Under the pieces are notes generated by a model. The model was not told the origin of the DNA and ran no database searches. It saw nothing but the letters and a program-made list of their open reading frames with translations. DNA of 64,000 nt from Caulobacteraceae bacterium PMMR1 (lineage in GTDB: Bacteria > Pseudomonadota > Alphaproteobacteria > Caulobacterales > Caulobacteraceae): contig JPOM01000001.1 in the NCBI GenBank assembly GCA_000733915.1, forward strand, positions 1,860,001-1,924,000. The letters run 5' to 3'. Shown one piece after another: positions 38,638 to 48,384 of this stretch. Position 1 is the first letter of the stretch. Each line of letters opens with the position of its first letter. The translations under genes were made by a program, and so were the position numbers.

Positions 38638-39987
38638 TCAGCCTCCGCCCTGGCGGGCGATCCACTGCTCCAGCCAGTGGATGTGATAGTCGCCGGCCAC
38701 GACGTCAGGCTCCGCCAGCAGGTCCTGGAACAGGGGGGCCGTGGTCTCCACCCCGCCCACGACCATCTCGGACAGCGAGCGGCGCATGCGGGCGACAGCC
38801 TCGGCGCGGTCGCGGCCGTGCACGATGAGCTTGCCGATGAGGCTGTCGTAGTAGGGCGGGATCGAATAGCCGGCATAGATCGCCGAGTCGAGCCGCACGC
38901 CCAGCCCGCCCGGCGCGTGGAAGTCGCTCACCAGCCCCGGCGAGGGCGTGAAGGTGCGCGGGTTCTCCGCATTGATGCGGCACTCAATGGCGTGGCCTTC
39001 GAACACCACGTCCGCCTGGCTGAACGACATGGGCAGGCCTGCAGCGATGCGGATCTGCTCGCGCACGAGGTCGATGCCGGTGATCGCCTCGGTGACGGGG
39101 TGCTCGACCTGCAGGCGGGTGTTCATCTCGATGAAGAAGAACTCGCCGTCCTCGTAGAGGAACTCGATGGTGCCGACGCCCAGGTAGCCGATCCGCCGCA
39201 CCGCCTCGACCACGACCTGGCCGATTCTGGCGCGGGCGTCCGCGTCGATGGCGGGCGAGGGCGCCTCCTCCAGCACCTTCTGGTGGCGGCGCTGCAGCGA
39301 GCAGTCCCGCTCGCCCAGGTGGCAGACGGCGCCGTGGCTGTCGGCGATGACCTGCAGCTCGATGTGGCGGGGGCGCTGGAGATAGCGCTCCATGTAGACG
39401 GTCCCATCGCCAAAGGCGGCCTTGGCCTCGGTCTGGGCGGTGCCCACGGCCTCCGGCAGGCTGTCGCGATCGCGCGCCACCTTCATGCCGCGCCCGCCGC
39501 CCCCCGCCGCCGCCTTGATCAGCACCGGGAAGCCGATCTCCTCCGCCGCGATCATGGCCTCTTCGATGGTGGCGAGGCCGCCGTCCGAGCCCGGCACCAC
39601 AGGAATGCCCGCCGCCTTCACCGTCTGTTTGGCGCTGATCTTGTCGCCCATGACCCGGATGTGCTCGGGCTTGGGGCCGATGAAGGTGAAGCCGTGCGCG
39701 CCGACGATCTCGGCGAAGCGGGCGTTCTCCGACAGGAAGCCGTAGCCGGGATGGATCGCCTGGGCGCCGGTGATCTCGGCGGCGGAGATGATGGCCGGGA
39801 TGTTGAGATAGCTCTTCGCGGCGGGGGCCGGGCCGATGCAGACGCTCTCGTCGGCCAGCCGCACCCACATGGCGCCGGCGTCGGCTTCGGAGTGCACCGC
39901 GACCGTGGCGATGCCCATCTCCTTGCAGGCCCTATGGACCCGAAGGGCGATCTCGCCGCGGTTGGCGATCAGGATCTTTTCAAACAT
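38638..39987 (-). CDS. accC: Acetyl-CoA carboxylase, biotin carboxylase subunit
   Basis: AccC carboxylates biotin on AccB using ATP and bicarbonate. The 449-aa ATP-grasp enzyme begins [20 protein letters not shown] and has the ATP loop [15 protein letters not shown], the catalytic [14 protein letters not shown] and ECRINAE. It follows accB after 19 bases. Confidence 0.97.
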   Translation of the reverse strand: MFEKILIANRGEIALRVHRACKEMGIATVAVHSEADAGAMWVRLADESVCIGPAPAAKSYLNIPAIISAAEITGAQAIHPGYGFLSENARFAEIVGAHGFTFIGPKPEHIRVMGDKISAKQTVKAAGIPVVPGSDGGLATIEEAMIAAEEIGFPVLIKAAAGGGGRGMKVARDRDSLPEAVGTAQTEAKAAFGDGTVYMERYLQRPRHIELQVIADSHGAVCHLGERDCSLQRRHQKVLEEAPSPAIDADARARIGQVVVEAVRRIGYLGVGTIEFLYEDGEFFFIEMNTRLQVEHPVTEAITGIDLVREQIRIAAGLPMSFSQADVVFEGHAIECRINAENPRTFTPSPGLVSDFHAPGGLGVRLDSAIYAGYSIPPYYDSLIGKLIVHGRDRAEAVARMRRSLSEMVVGGVETTAPLFQDLLAEPDVVAGDYHIHWLEQWIARQGGG

Positions 39988-40006
39988 GCGGTGCTTGCGC
40001 CTGGGC

Positions 40007-40570
40007 TCAGCCGATGACGGCGAGCGGTTCGCCGTACTCGACCGGCTGGCCGTCGCCCACCAAAAGCTCCAGCAGCGTTCCGGACCGGGGGGCCGGGATC
40101 GGGTTCATGGTCTTCATCGCCTCCACGATCAGCAGCGTCTGGCCGGCGGAGACCTGGTCGCCGACCTTCACGAAGGGCGCGGCGTCGGGCTGGGGCTGCA
40201 GGTAGACGGTGCCGACCATCGGCGACTTCACGAGATCGCCCCTGGCGGGGGCGTCCGGGGCGGACGCGGACGCGCCGGGCATGGGCGCTATGGGCGGAGC
40301 GGCGACGGCGGCCGCGCTCGGCGGCGCCGCCTGGGTCGGGGCGGGCGCGTAGCCGGGGGGGGCGATGACGGAGGTCGCGACCGCCGGCAGCTCGCGCGCC
40401 ACCCGGATCTTCAGGTCGCCGCGCTCCACCTCGATGGAGGTCAGGTCGGTGTCCTTCAGGATGTCCGCAAGCTTGCGGATCGTGCGCGTGTCGATGGCCT
40501 CGCCGCCGGCGCGGACCGGGCGCGGGGCTTCGGCGGGCTGGTCGGAGGCGCTCTCGTTCAGGTCGGTCAT
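40007..40570 (-). CDS. accB: Biotin carboxyl carrier protein
   Basis: AccB carries the biotin of acetyl-CoA carboxylase. The 187-aa product ends in a biotinyl domain with VEAMKTMN (modified Lys at about 153). The Pro/Ala-rich linker covers about residues 60-110. The ATG overlaps the aroQ TGA by four bases. The aroQ-accB-accC order is common in alphaproteobacteria. Confidence 0.96.
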   Translation of the reverse strand: MTDLNESASDQPAEAPRPVRAGGEAIDTRTIRKLADILKDTDLTSIEVERGDLKIRVARELPAVATSVIAPPGYAPAPTQAAPPSAAAVAAPPIAPMPGASASAPDAPARGDLVKSPMVGTVYLQPQPDAAPFVKVGDQVSAGQTLLIVEAMKTMNPIPAPRSGTLLELLVGDGQPVEYGEPLAVIG

Positions 40571-41016
40571 GCTTCACCCTCGGCCGCGAGCCTCGCCGCC
40601 GCCTCGACCGCGAGCTCGTAGCCCTGCGCGCCGAGACCCGCGATCACGCCCTGGGCCACGTTGGAGACAAAGGAGCGGCGCCGGAAGTCCTCGCGCCGCG
40701 CGGGATTGGACAGGTGCACCTCGACGATGGGGACCTCCACCGCCTTCAGCGCGTCGTGCAGCGCCACGGAGGTGTGCCCGTAGCCGGCCGGGTTGATGAT
40801 CAGCGCCGCTGCGCTCACGCGCGCCTGCTGCACCCAATCGATCAGCTCGCCCTCGTGATTGGTCTGGCGGAACACGACCTCATGGCCGAGCGCCCCCGCC
40901 CGCCCGCGCACGCGCGTCTCGACCTCGCCGAGCGTCTCGCTCCCGTAGATATGCGGCTCCCGGGTCCCAAGCAGGTTGAGATTGGGCCCGTTCAGCACAT
41001 AAATGGGTTTCGGCAT
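40567..41016 (-). CDS. aroQ: Type II 3-dehydroquinate dehydratase
   Basis: This shikimate pathway enzyme converts 3-dehydroquinate to 3-dehydroshikimate. The 149-aa product has [17 protein letters not shown] with the catalytic Tyr/Arg loop, [22 protein letters not shown] and [14 protein letters not shown]. It is first in an aroQ-accB-accC run. Confidence 0.97.
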   Translation of the reverse strand: MPKPIYVLNGPNLNLLGTREPHIYGSETLGEVETRVRGRAGALGHEVVFRQTNHEGELIDWVQQARVSAAALIINPAGYGHTSVALHDALKAVEVPIVEVHLSNPARREDFRRRSFVSNVAQGVIAGLGAQGYELAVEAAARLAAEGEA

Positions 41017-41159
41017 TCGCTCCGGCCGTCGATTCCACGGCGCCTTCTAGCCCTGCCACGGGATCGTCACAAGCTTGCGCCCGTTCCGCCGCATCGGACG
41101 CGCGTCTATGCCTCAGGAGGCGGTCCTCAGGAGCGAGGGGCCGTCAGGAGCGCGCGACC

Positions 41160-41360
41160 TTGCTGCATCTGACGCTGAACGGAGAGCCCCGGGCCGTCGA
41201 CGCGGAGACGGTGCACGGGCTGGTCCGGAGCCTGGGGCTGGATGTGCGCAAGGTGGCGGTGGAGCGGAACCTCGAGATCGTGCCGCGCTCGCTCTACGCC
41301 GACACCCCCCTGAAGGACGGCGACCGGATCGAGATCGTGCACTTCATCGGCGGCGGCTAA
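41160..41360 (+). CDS. thiS: Sulfur carrier protein ThiS
   Basis: ThiS donates sulfur for the thiazole ring of thiamine through a C-terminal thiocarboxylate. The 66-aa ubiquitin-fold product begins [18 protein letters not shown] and ends FIGGG, with the required terminal Gly-Gly. The start is TTG at 41160 with CAGGAG nine bases upstream. The usual partner thiG does not follow; the next gene is a broken lipoprotein on the other strand. No TPP riboswitch core was seen upstream. Confidence 0.85.
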   Translation: MLHLTLNGEPRAVDAETVHGLVRSLGLDVRKVAVERNLEIVPRSLYADTPLKDGDRIEIVHFIGGG

Positions 41361-41369
41361 GGCGAGCGC

Positions 41370-41768
41370 TCAGGGCTCCCAGGCGTCGTCGGGATAGGCC
41401 GAGGCGCGGATCCGCCTCGCGAGCTCGTCCAGGCGGTCGCTGATCCTCAGGTAGTCGTAGCGGGGCGACCAGCCCCCGTGCTCGTAGGCCTCGCGCTCGG
41501 TCCAGCGGCGAAGCTCGGCGAGTTCTTAGGCGGCCTGGCGGGCGGGCGGGCCCTCGATACGCTTCTGGGCGATGAGGGCTTCGAGCCGGCGGGCCAGCCG
41601 GGCCTCGCGCGACTCCAGCTCCTGCACCCGCGCCGCCGGATAGCCGTCGTAGCCGTAGTCGCCCTCATAGGTCGCAACGCCCACATCTCCGTAAGCGACG
41701 CATCCAGCCAGGCTCGCGCCCGCCAAGGCTAAGGCCACAAGGACGCCCCTCGTCCGGATCGCGCGCAT
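41370..41768 (-). pseudogene. Lipoprotein gene interrupted by an in-frame TAA
   Basis: The ATG at 41768 gives MRAIRTRGVLVALALAGASLAGCVAYG, a lipoprotein signal with lipobox LAGC. The protein continues with a coiled-coil-like RVQELESREARLARRLEALI to RQAA. A TAA (41528-41526) then interrupts it. The same frame goes on for 51 sensible codons, ELAELRRWTEREAYEHGGW then YDYLRISDRLDELARRIRAS, to TGA at 41370. Removing the one stop yields a 132-aa lipoprotein. A single substitution (for example from CAA, GAA or AAA) would explain it; a sequencing error is the alternative. Function is unknown. Confidence 0.7.
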
Positions 41769-41947
41769 GCGCCGCCTCCTGAAGCCGCCCGGGCGACCGG
41801 CGCCCAAGCTCGTGCGAAGGTTAATGCGGTCCCTAACGATTGATCCGCACCGGGTTCCTCGGGCGCCCCCGCGGCCGCCTCGATTGCAACCTGAAGCCCT
41901 GTCGCGACTTCTTCTGGCCAGTCGTTCAGTTCTTCGAGGAGGCCGTC

Positions 41948-42313
41948 ATGCCTCGCCCCCGCCTGAAAGCCGCCCTGGTCGCAGCGGGTCTGGCCGCCTC
42001 GCCCCTGTTGGGCGCGAGCACCGCGGCGGCCCAGTGCGACTGCTACTCCGCCTACAGCCGCTGCGACGACGACTGGAGCGACCGCTGCGAGCGGCGCCTG
42101 GACTGGACCTATCGCGACGAGGGCTATCGCTCCGCCGAGTACGGCGAGGGCTGGCGGTACCGCCGCTATGGCGGCTATCGCACGTATCGCAGCTACGGCT
42201 ATCGCCGGACGGTGACCCACTGCGATCCGTACGCGAACCGCTGCGCCCGCTTCCGCTGCGACTGGCACGGCGACAGTTGCTGGCGCGTCTCGACCATCTG
42301 GCCCAAGTGGTGA
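41948..42313 (+). CDS. Secreted Cys/Tyr/Arg-rich protein
   Basis: The 121-aa product starts MPRPRLKAALVAAGLAASPL with signal cleavage near AAA-QCD. The mature part has eight cysteines, six of them spread as CDC, SRC, DRC near its start, and a repeated YR/GYRxYR block (about residues 58-85). The ATG is preceded by a strong GAGGAGG ribosome binding site, which decided it over an upstream in-frame ATG. No family is recognised. Disulfide-stabilised periplasmic or surface location is inferred. Confidence 0.7.
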   Translation: MPRPRLKAALVAAGLAASPLLGASTAAAQCDCYSAYSRCDDDWSDRCERRLDWTYRDEGYRSAEYGEGWRYRRYGGYRTYRSYGYRRTVTHCDPYANRCARFRCDWHGDSCWRVSTIWPKW

Positions 42314-42336
42314 GCGAATCCGCTTAGACCTAGGGC

Positions 42337-43575
42337 GTGCCTGCGCCCCGCCCCGCCTACCTGGAGTTCTTCGCCGGGGGCGGCATGGCGCGCCTGGGGC
42401 TCGGCGAGGGGTGGGACTGCGTCTTCGCCAACGACCGGGACGCCGGCAAGGCGGCGGCCTATCGCGCCAACTTCCGCGACGCCGACGCGCATCTGCGCCA
42501 GGCCGACGTCTGGGACCTGAGCCCGTGCGACATCCCCGGGCGCGCGGACCTCGCCTGGGCGTCCTCGCCCTGCCAGGACCTGAGCCTGGCCGGCAAGCGC
42601 GCGGGCCTGGACGGTGCGCGCTCCTCCGCGTTCTGGGGCTTTTGGCGGCTGATGCAGGCGCTGGACGCCCAGGGCCGCGCGCCGCCGGTGATCGTGATCG
42701 AGAACGTCGCGGGGCTGGCGACCTCGAACGGCGGGGCCGACCTTACCGGGCTCTGCGCCGCTCTGGCGGAGGCCGGCTATGCGTTCGGCGCGCTGGAGAT
42801 CGATGCGGCTCTGTTCCTGCCGCAGTCGCGGCCCCGCCTCTTCCTGGTGGCGAGCCGGCGCGAGAACCGGGCGCTGTGCGCACCCGCCCCCGTCGCCCCC
42901 TTCCACAGCCCCCGTATCCGGGCCGCCTACGCCCGCCTCCCGGACCCCCTCAAGTCCGGCTGGCGCTGGTGGAGCCTGCCCGAACCGCCGCGCCGCAACG
43001 CGGCGCTCGCGCAGGTGCTGGAGCCCGACGCCGCCGTCGCCTGGCACCATGCAGCGACCACCGAGCGCTGGCTCGACCTGCTCGCCCCCCTGCACCGGCG
43101 GCGGCTGGCGGAGGCGACGGCCGGGGGCGAGCGCTGCGTGGGCACGCTGTTCCGGCGGATGCGGCCCTCGCCGGGGGGCGGCACGGTCCAGCGCGCAGAG
43201 CTCAGGCTCGACGGCGTGGCCGGGTGCCTGCGCACCCCCGCGGGCGGCTCCTCGCGCCAGGTGGTGCTGGTATGCGAGGGCGAGTGCGCGCGCACCCGCC
43301 CGCTCAGCCCGCGGGAGGCGGCGCGGCTCATGGGCCTGCCGGACGCCTACGCCCTGCCCGCACGCGCCACCGCGGCGCTGCAGCTCTGCGGGGACGGAGT
43401 GGCCGTTCCGGTGGTGGCCCACCTGGAGCGGCATCTGCTGCGCGCCCTCCTCGCCCCCGGCCGCCTCGACGCAGGGGCGCGCGCCCGGCCCTCAGGCGTA
43501 GTTGAAGCTGACGCTGATGCGGGCGGTGCGAGCGCGGTTGGGCGGCACCTCGTGGCGGAGCCAGCTCTCCCATAG
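42337..43575 (+). CDS. C5 cytosine-specific DNA methyltransferase
   Basis: The 412-aa product has the ordered C5-MTase motifs: I, LEFFAGGGMARLGL (about 9-22); IV, SSPCQDLSLAG with catalytic Cys79; VI, IENVAGL (Glu122); VIII, QSRPRLFLV (163-171); and X, GDGVAVPVV near residue 354. It starts at GTG. No restriction endonuclease or Vsr gene is adjacent, so it looks solitary. The last 28 codons overlap the convergent oxygenase gene and have no MTase character; a +1 frame would stop at 43498-43500, so the true C-terminus may be shorter. Specificity cannot be read from the sequence. Confidence 0.9.
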   Translation: MPAPRPAYLEFFAGGGMARLGLGEGWDCVFANDRDAGKAAAYRANFRDADAHLRQADVWDLSPCDIPGRADLAWASSPCQDLSLAGKRAGLDGARSSAFWGFWRLMQALDAQGRAPPVIVIENVAGLATSNGGADLTGLCAALAEAGYAFGALEIDAALFLPQSRPRLFLVASRRENRALCAPAPVAPFHSPRIRAAYARLPDPLKSGWRWWSLPEPPRRNAALAQVLEPDAAVAWHHAATTERWLDLLAPLHRRRLAEATAGGERCVGTLFRRMRPSPGGGTVQRAELRLDGVAGCLRTPAGGSSRQVVLVCEGECARTRPLSPREAARLMGLPDAYALPARATAALQLCGDGVAVPVVAHLERHLLRALLAPGRLDAGARARPSGVVEADADAGGASAVGRHLVAEPALP

Positions 43576-44109
43576 CAGGACCGCGCCGGGCTCTGGACGC
43601 ACGGTCACAAAGCGCTGCTGCGTCTCGGGCGCATCTGGCCGGGGCAGGGGCGCGGCCATCATCATCGGCAGGCGCGGGTCTTCGAGCTTCAGCCCCGGCG
43701 CGCCGGCCGGCAGGCGGACATAGACCGTGCCCGACAGGATGCTGTGAGGGTGGATGTGGCCGGAATGCCCCGCGCCGGGGTTGAGGACGTTGGCCCACAG
43801 GCTGTCCAGCCGGGGCCGCCGCCCGCCGAGGTCGAAGCCGAACGCCTCGGCCGCCGCCGCGGCGTGCCGGTCCAGCCGCCGCTTGAGCGCCCCGAACGCC
43901 GGCGCCCGGGTCGCAAGGTCGTTCAGCGACGCATAGGACGTGTAGCCGCCATAGCCCTGCGCCCTGCACCAGGCCCGCCCCGCCGCGTCCTCCTCGGCCA
44001 GCATCAGGCAGGCCGCTTCGAGCTCGGCGACCAGGGCCGCGCCGCCGGCCTCGCGGTTCAGCGACGCCTCGTAGAGCTGGGTGACGAAGAGGGGGCGCAG
44101 GCTCGGCAC
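43492..44109 (-). CDS. Putative 2OG-Fe(II) oxygenase (TIGR02466 type)
   Basis: The 205-aa product ends with the family pattern: HSGHIHPHSILSGTVYV (about 115-131), a PEPGAVLLWESWLRHEV segment (172-188) and RISVSFNY at the C-terminus. The His residues at about 118/120 and 186 and the Arg at about 197 fit the HxD/H...H iron and 2-oxoglutarate arrangement of the jelly-roll dioxygenases. The substrate is unknown. It is convergent with the DNA methyltransferase gene with an 84-base overlap. Confidence 0.83.
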   Translation of the reverse strand: MPSLRPLFVTQLYEASLNREAGGAALVAELEAACLMLAEEDAAGRAWCRAQGYGGYTSYASLNDLATRAPAFGALKRRLDRHAAAAAEAFGFDLGGRRPRLDSLWANVLNPGAGHSGHIHPHSILSGTVYVRLPAGAPGLKLEDPRLPMMMAAPLPRPDAPETQQRFVTVRPEPGAVLLWESWLRHEVPPNRARTARISVSFNYA

Positions 44110-44135
44110 CCGCGCCCGGTATCAGGCCCCGCCGC

Positions 44136-44744
44136 TCACCGCAAAGCCGGAGGGTCCGTCGTGAAGCCGTAGGCGCCGGTGCGGGCGGGCGAGGGGTGGT
44201 CGGGGGTCTCGAACAGGCCCACGAGCTCGCCTGCCGCGATGGTGTTGCCCCGGAGCGCATTGGTCAGGGTCTCCAGCGCCACGTCGGGGCTGAAGTCCAG
44301 CGCCTTGGAGAGGGCGAAGAGCTGGAAGTGATAGTGGTGCGTTCCGTGGCCCTGCGGCGGCGCCATGCCGGTCCAGCCGAAGCCGCCCTGGCTGTTCCTA
44401 CCCTGCACCGCGCCGGGCAGGTCGGGCGGATGCGGCGTGGGGGCTAGACCCTGCTTCAGCCTCCGCGTCCGGCCGGGGATGTTCCAGAGCAGCCAGTGCA
44501 CGAAGGGGCTCTCCATCGGCGAGTCGGGGTCCTCGACCACCAGCGCATAGGTCTCCGCCTCCTGCACCTCGGTCCATTCCAGCGGCGGGCTGATGTTGTC
44601 CTGGGCGGCGGAGAAGACCGGGTCCAGCCAGCCGCCCTCGCGCAACCCCGCCGATTCCAGCCGGATCCGCTCGCCCTCGTAGGGCTGCACCTTCAAGATC
44701 GTGATCGCCTTGCCCGAGTGGGCGGGGGTGTCATGCTGAGCCAT
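44136..44744 (-). CDS. YbhB/YbcL (PEBP) family protein
   Basis: The 202-aa product has the phosphatidylethanolamine-binding-protein fold signatures: NISPPLEW, ALVVEDPDSPMESPFVHWLLWNIP-like strand (about 67-90) with the ligand-pocket DPD and H, and GTHHYHFQLFAL. No signal peptide is seen, so it is cytoplasmic. The C-terminus is followed by about 45 extra residues relative to E. coli YbhB. The role is unclear. Confidence 0.87.
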   Translation of the reverse strand: MAQHDTPAHSGKAITILKVQPYEGERIRLESAGLREGGWLDPVFSAAQDNISPPLEWTEVQEAETYALVVEDPDSPMESPFVHWLLWNIPGRTRRLKQGLAPTPHPPDLPGAVQGRNSQGGFGWTGMAPPQGHGTHHYHFQLFALSKALDFSPDVALETLTNALRGNTIAAGELVGLFETPDHPSPARTGAYGFTTDPPALR

Positions 44745-44836
44745 GGTCGCCTAAGCCTGCTATGGCCCGGTGAACTTGCGGCCTGCGCAAAAGGTTCGGC
44801 TGCGGGTCGAAAGCGGGACGAGCGGCAGGAGCGCGC

Positions 44837-45709
44837 ATGGTCGAGCGAAGAGAGATGATGGCGGGTCTGGTCGCGGCGGGCGTAGGGGGCGCTCTGGCCG
44901 GCTGTTCACCGCTGAGCGTGCTCAATCGCCTGACGCCCTCTGACGGCGGGGTCGTGCAAGCGGTCTCGGGCGCAAGCTTTGGACCCGATCCGCGCCAGGC
45001 GCTCGACGTCTGGACCCCCCGGCAGGCCCGCGCCGCCCCCGTGCTCGTGTTCTTCTACGGCGGCGGCTGGTCAAGCGGCCGCCGCCAGGACTATGCCTTT
45101 GTCGCCAAGGCGTTCGCCAGCCGCGGGTTCGTGACCGTCGTCCCCGACTACCGGCTCGTGCCGCAGGTCCGCTACCCCGCCTTCGTGGAGGACGGAGCGG
45201 CGGCGGTGCGATGGGCGCAGACGCACATCGCAGCGTACGGCGGCGACCCCGACCGCCTCGCGCTGATGGGCCACTCGGCCGGCGCCTATATCGCGGCCAT
45301 GCTGGCGCTTGATGCGCGATGGCTCAAGGCCGCGGGCGCGCCGCCCAAGACGGTGAAGGCCTGGGTCGGGCTGTCCGGCCCTTACGACTTCTATCCCTTC
45401 GACGTGGCGGCGAGCCAGGCGGCGTTCGGCCAGGCGCCCGACGGCCCCTCGACCCAGCCGATCAACCACGTCGGCCCGGATGCGCCGCCCGCGCTGCTGC
45501 TCACCGGCGACCGCGACACCACGGTGAGGCCCCGCAACACCCTGGCGCTCGCCGACAAGCTTCGCTCCGCCGGCGACGCTGTGGAGGTGAAGGTCTATCC
45601 CGGGCTCAGCCACACCGACACCCTGGTGGCCCTGGCCCGCCTGTTCCGGGGCAAGGCGCCTGTGCTCGACGACGCCACGGCCTTCCTCGAGCGAGTCCTC
45701 GCCGCATGA
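44837..45709 (+). CDS. Lipoprotein alpha/beta hydrolase (esterase-like)
   Basis: The 290-aa product has a lipoprotein signal (MAGLVAAGVGGALAGC, lipobox LAGC, Cys23). It is followed by an esterase/BD-FAE-like hydrolase: the oxyanion motif FFYGGGW, the nucleophile elbow GHSAGAY, Asp in LTGDRDTTV and His in GLSHTDTL. It is probably membrane-anchored on the periplasmic side. It overlaps the next gene by four bases (ATGA). Confidence 0.85.
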   Translation: MVERREMMAGLVAAGVGGALAGCSPLSVLNRLTPSDGGVVQAVSGASFGPDPRQALDVWTPRQARAAPVLVFFYGGGWSSGRRQDYAFVAKAFASRGFVTVVPDYRLVPQVRYPAFVEDGAAAVRWAQTHIAAYGGDPDRLALMGHSAGAYIAAMLALDARWLKAAGAPPKTVKAWVGLSGPYDFYPFDVAASQAAFGQAPDGPSTQPINHVGPDAPPALLLTGDRDTTVRPRNTLALADKLRSAGDAVEVKVYPGLSHTDTLVALARLFRGKAPVLDDATAFLERVLAA

Positions 45710-46527
45710 GCGACCTCTCCCTGGACCGCATCCAAGGCCTGGAGGCGTTCGCGCTGGAGCTGGCGCAGGCCGCAGGGGCGGCGATCCTGCCTCTGTTTCG
45801 CGCCGACCACGGTCTGGAGGACAAGGGCGCGGCGAGCGGCGCCGGCTTCGACCCGGTCACCCAGGCGGATCGGGGCGCGGAGGCCGCCATGCGCCAGGCC
45901 ATCGCAGCGCGCTTTCCCCACCACGGCGTCATCGGCGAGGAGTACGGGGAGGATCGCGCGGACGCGGAGTTCGTCTGGGTGCTCGATCCCGTGGACGGCA
46001 CTCGGGCCTTCGTCGCAGGCCTGCCGCTTTGGACCACCCTGATCGGGCTGCGGGTCCAGGGGCGGCCCGTGGTCGGCGCCATCGCGCAGCCTTTCCTGGA
46101 CGAGGTCTACCTCGGCTCCAAGGCGCGGGGCTCCCGCCTCGTCAGCCGCGGGTCGGAGCAGTCGCTGGCGGTACGCCCGTGCTCTCGCCTGACCGAGGCG
46201 GTGATCGCCACCACCGACCCCGACCTTTTCAACGGCGCCGAACTCGGGGCCTGGCGGCAGGTGCGGGCGGCGGCGCGGCTGGCCCGCCTGGGCTGCGACG
46301 CCTACGCCTACGCCATGGTGGCTCTCGGCCGCATCGACCTGGTGGCCGAGGCGGGGCTCAAGGCCTGGGACATCGAGGCCGCCGTGCCGGTGATCGAGGG
46401 CGCGGGCGGGGTGGCGAGCGACTGGCGGGGCGAGGCGCTGGGCGCGAACGGCGGGCAGCTGGCCCTGGCCGGCGACCGCCGGGTGCTCGACGAGGCGCTG
46501 GTCGCCCTCAGGCGCGCGGCGGCCTGA
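45706..46527 (+). CDS. hisN: Inositol-monophosphatase family phosphatase (probable histidinol-phosphatase)
   Basis: The 273-aa product has the IMPase metal sites: GEEYGED (Glu), the diagnostic DPVDGTRAF and the C-terminal [17 protein letters not shown]. Within the family this close-to-HisN arrangement usually means histidinol-phosphate phosphatase, although inositol-phosphate or PAP phosphatases share the motifs. The ATG at 45706 overlaps the hydrolase TGA. It precedes murA. Confidence 0.8.
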   Translation: MSDLSLDRIQGLEAFALELAQAAGAAILPLFRADHGLEDKGAASGAGFDPVTQADRGAEAAMRQAIAARFPHHGVIGEEYGEDRADAEFVWVLDPVDGTRAFVAGLPLWTTLIGLRVQGRPVVGAIAQPFLDEVYLGSKARGSRLVSRGSEQSLAVRPCSRLTEAVIATTDPDLFNGAELGAWRQVRAAARLARLGCDAYAYAMVALGRIDLVAEAGLKAWDIEAAVPVIEGAGGVASDWRGEALGANGGQLALAGDRRVLDEALVALRRAAA

Positions 46528-46609
46528 TCGGACGCCGAGGTCGCACGGCCTCCCGCTTGCATCGCGGGCGCGCTGGGCTATGCCTCGGGCTTTGGAGCAC
46601 GGCAGGCGT

Positions 46610-47920
46610 ATGGACCGGATCGCCATTCAGGGCGGCGCAAGGCTTCACGGCGAAATCCCGATTTCGGGAGCCAAGAACTCCGCCATCAAGCTGATGGCGG
46701 CGAGCCTGCTTACCGACGCGCCGCTGCGCCTGACCAACATGCCCCGGCTGGCGGACACGCGCTCGCTGGGGGCCCTGCTCAAGCGGTTCGGGACCGAGAT
46801 CGTGGAACGCGACGGCGAGGCCGGGCCCGAGACGACCCTGCATACGCCGGAGATCACCTCCGCGATCGCCCCCTACGACCTGGTGCGCAAGATGCGCGCC
46901 TCGTTCAACGTGCTGGGCCCGCTGATCGCCCGCACCGGCCACGCCAAGGTCAGCCTGCCCGGCGGCTGCGCCATCGGGGCCCGGCCGGTGGACCTGCACC
47001 TGAAGGCGCTGGAGGCGCTGGGGGCCAAGATCGACCTGCACGAGGGCTACGTCTACGCCCAGGCGCCGCGCGGCCTGAAGGGGGCGGAGATCCGCTTCCC
47101 CTTCGTGTCCGTCGGCGCGACCGAGCACACCCTTCTCGCCGCCGTCCTGGCCGAAGGCGAGACGGTGATCCACAACGCCGCCTGCGAGCCCGAGATCGCC
47201 GACCTGGCCGAGTGCCTGAACGCCATGGGCGCCCGGGTAGAGGGCGCCGGGACCCCGACCGTTCGCGTAACCGGCGTCGCGCGTCTGCACGGGGCGACCC
47301 ACGCCGTGACGCCCGACCGGATCGAGGCCGGCACCTACGCCGTGGCCGCCGCCATAGCGGGGGGCGAGGTGCGACTGACAGGCGCCCGCGCCGAGCACAT
47401 CCGCGCCCTGCTCGACAAGCTCGTCGAGGCCGGGGCCGAGGTGAGCGACACCAACGACGGGGTCCGGATCAAGCGCAACGGCGCGCGACTGAACGCGGTG
47501 GACCTCTCCACCGACCCTTACCCAGGCTTCGCGACCGACCTGCAGGCCCAGTTCATGGCGCTGATGACGCTCGCGAAGGGCGAAAGCACGATCCGGGAGA
47601 CCATCTTCGAGAACCGCTTCATGCATGCGCCCGAGCTGATGCGGATGGGCGCCGACATCTCCGTCTCAGGCGGCGAGGCGCGGGTGCGGGGCGTGGACGC
47701 CCTGGAGGCCGCGCCCGTCATGGCCACCGACCTGCGCGCCTCCGTGAGCCTGGTCATCGCGGGCCTGGCCGCCCGCGGCGAGACGGTGGTGCACCGGGTC
47801 TACCACCTGGACCGCGGCTTCGAGCGGCTGGAGGCGAAGCTTTCCGCCTGCGGGGCGCAGGTGCGGCGGATCACGGGCGACGCCCCCGAGCCCGGGTCCG
47901 AGACCGAGACCGAGGACTGA
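46610..47920 (+). CDS. murA: UDP-GlcNAc enolpyruvyl transferase
   Basis: MurA performs the first committed step of peptidoglycan synthesis. The 436-aa product begins [20 protein letters not shown], has K22 in GAKNS, and carries the catalytic loop [15 protein letters not shown] with Cys120, so it should be fosfomycin-sensitive by family knowledge. The ATG at 46610 matches the family start. It is followed after two bases by a DUF2948 gene. Confidence 0.97.
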   Translation: MDRIAIQGGARLHGEIPISGAKNSAIKLMAASLLTDAPLRLTNMPRLADTRSLGALLKRFGTEIVERDGEAGPETTLHTPEITSAIAPYDLVRKMRASFNVLGPLIARTGHAKVSLPGGCAIGARPVDLHLKALEALGAKIDLHEGYVYAQAPRGLKGAEIRFPFVSVGATEHTLLAAVLAEGETVIHNAACEPEIADLAECLNAMGARVEGAGTPTVRVTGVARLHGATHAVTPDRIEAGTYAVAAAIAGGEVRLTGARAEHIRALLDKLVEAGAEVSDTNDGVRIKRNGARLNAVDLSTDPYPGFATDLQAQFMALMTLAKGESTIRETIFENRFMHAPELMRMGADISVSGGEARVRGVDALEAAPVMATDLRASVSLVIAGLAARGETVVHRVYHLDRGFERLEAKLSACGAQVRRITGDAPEPGSETETED

Positions 47921-47922
47921 GC

Positions 47923-48375
47923 ATGGCGGAGCAGGCGGGCGAGCTGCCGCGGACCGGACTGAAGCTCCTGGCGGAGGACGCCGAGGACCTCAGCGTGATC
48001 TCCGCGGCGCTGCAGGATGCGGTGCTGAAGGTCGGCGACATCGTGTACGAAGCCGGGCCGAAGCGGCTGACCCTGGCGATGAACCGCTTCCGCTGGGAGG
48101 GGCAGGCGCGCCGGCCCGAGCGGGTGCGGGCGGCGCTGCAGTTCGGGGGCGTGCTCGGCGTCGCCGCCCGGCGCGTGCGGCGGGACGCAGCCGACGCGGT
48201 GCTCTGCCTGCTGGCGGTGACCTTCGAGCCCGCCGCCGAGCCCCCGGGCGGGACCGTCGTGCTGGCCTTCGCCGGCGACGCGGACCTGAGGGCGGAGGTG
48301 GAGTGCCTCGACGCCCTCCTGACCGATCTCGGCGCCCCCTGGCCGGCGAAGCGTCGCCCGGTCCACGGCGCCTGA
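47923..48375 (+). CDS. DUF2948 family protein
   Basis: The 150-aa product contains LKLLAEDAEDLSVISAALQD near the N-terminus and RFRWEGQARRPERVRAALQF, the family pattern. Its function is unknown. It sits two bases after murA, an alphaproteobacterial association that in relatives continues to hisD; here a convergent gene follows instead. Confidence 0.85.
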   Translation: MAEQAGELPRTGLKLLAEDAEDLSVISAALQDAVLKVGDIVYEAGPKRLTLAMNRFRWEGQARRPERVRAALQFGGVLGVAARRVRRDAADAVLCLLAVTFEPAAEPPGGTVVLAFAGDADLRAEVECLDALLTDLGAPWPAKRRPVHGA

Positions 48376-48384
48376 CCCGGCGGC

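Noticed and set aside
41017-41159. TPP riboswitch upstream of thiS
   Set aside because: No CUGAGA or AUAAUGCC-type core was found.
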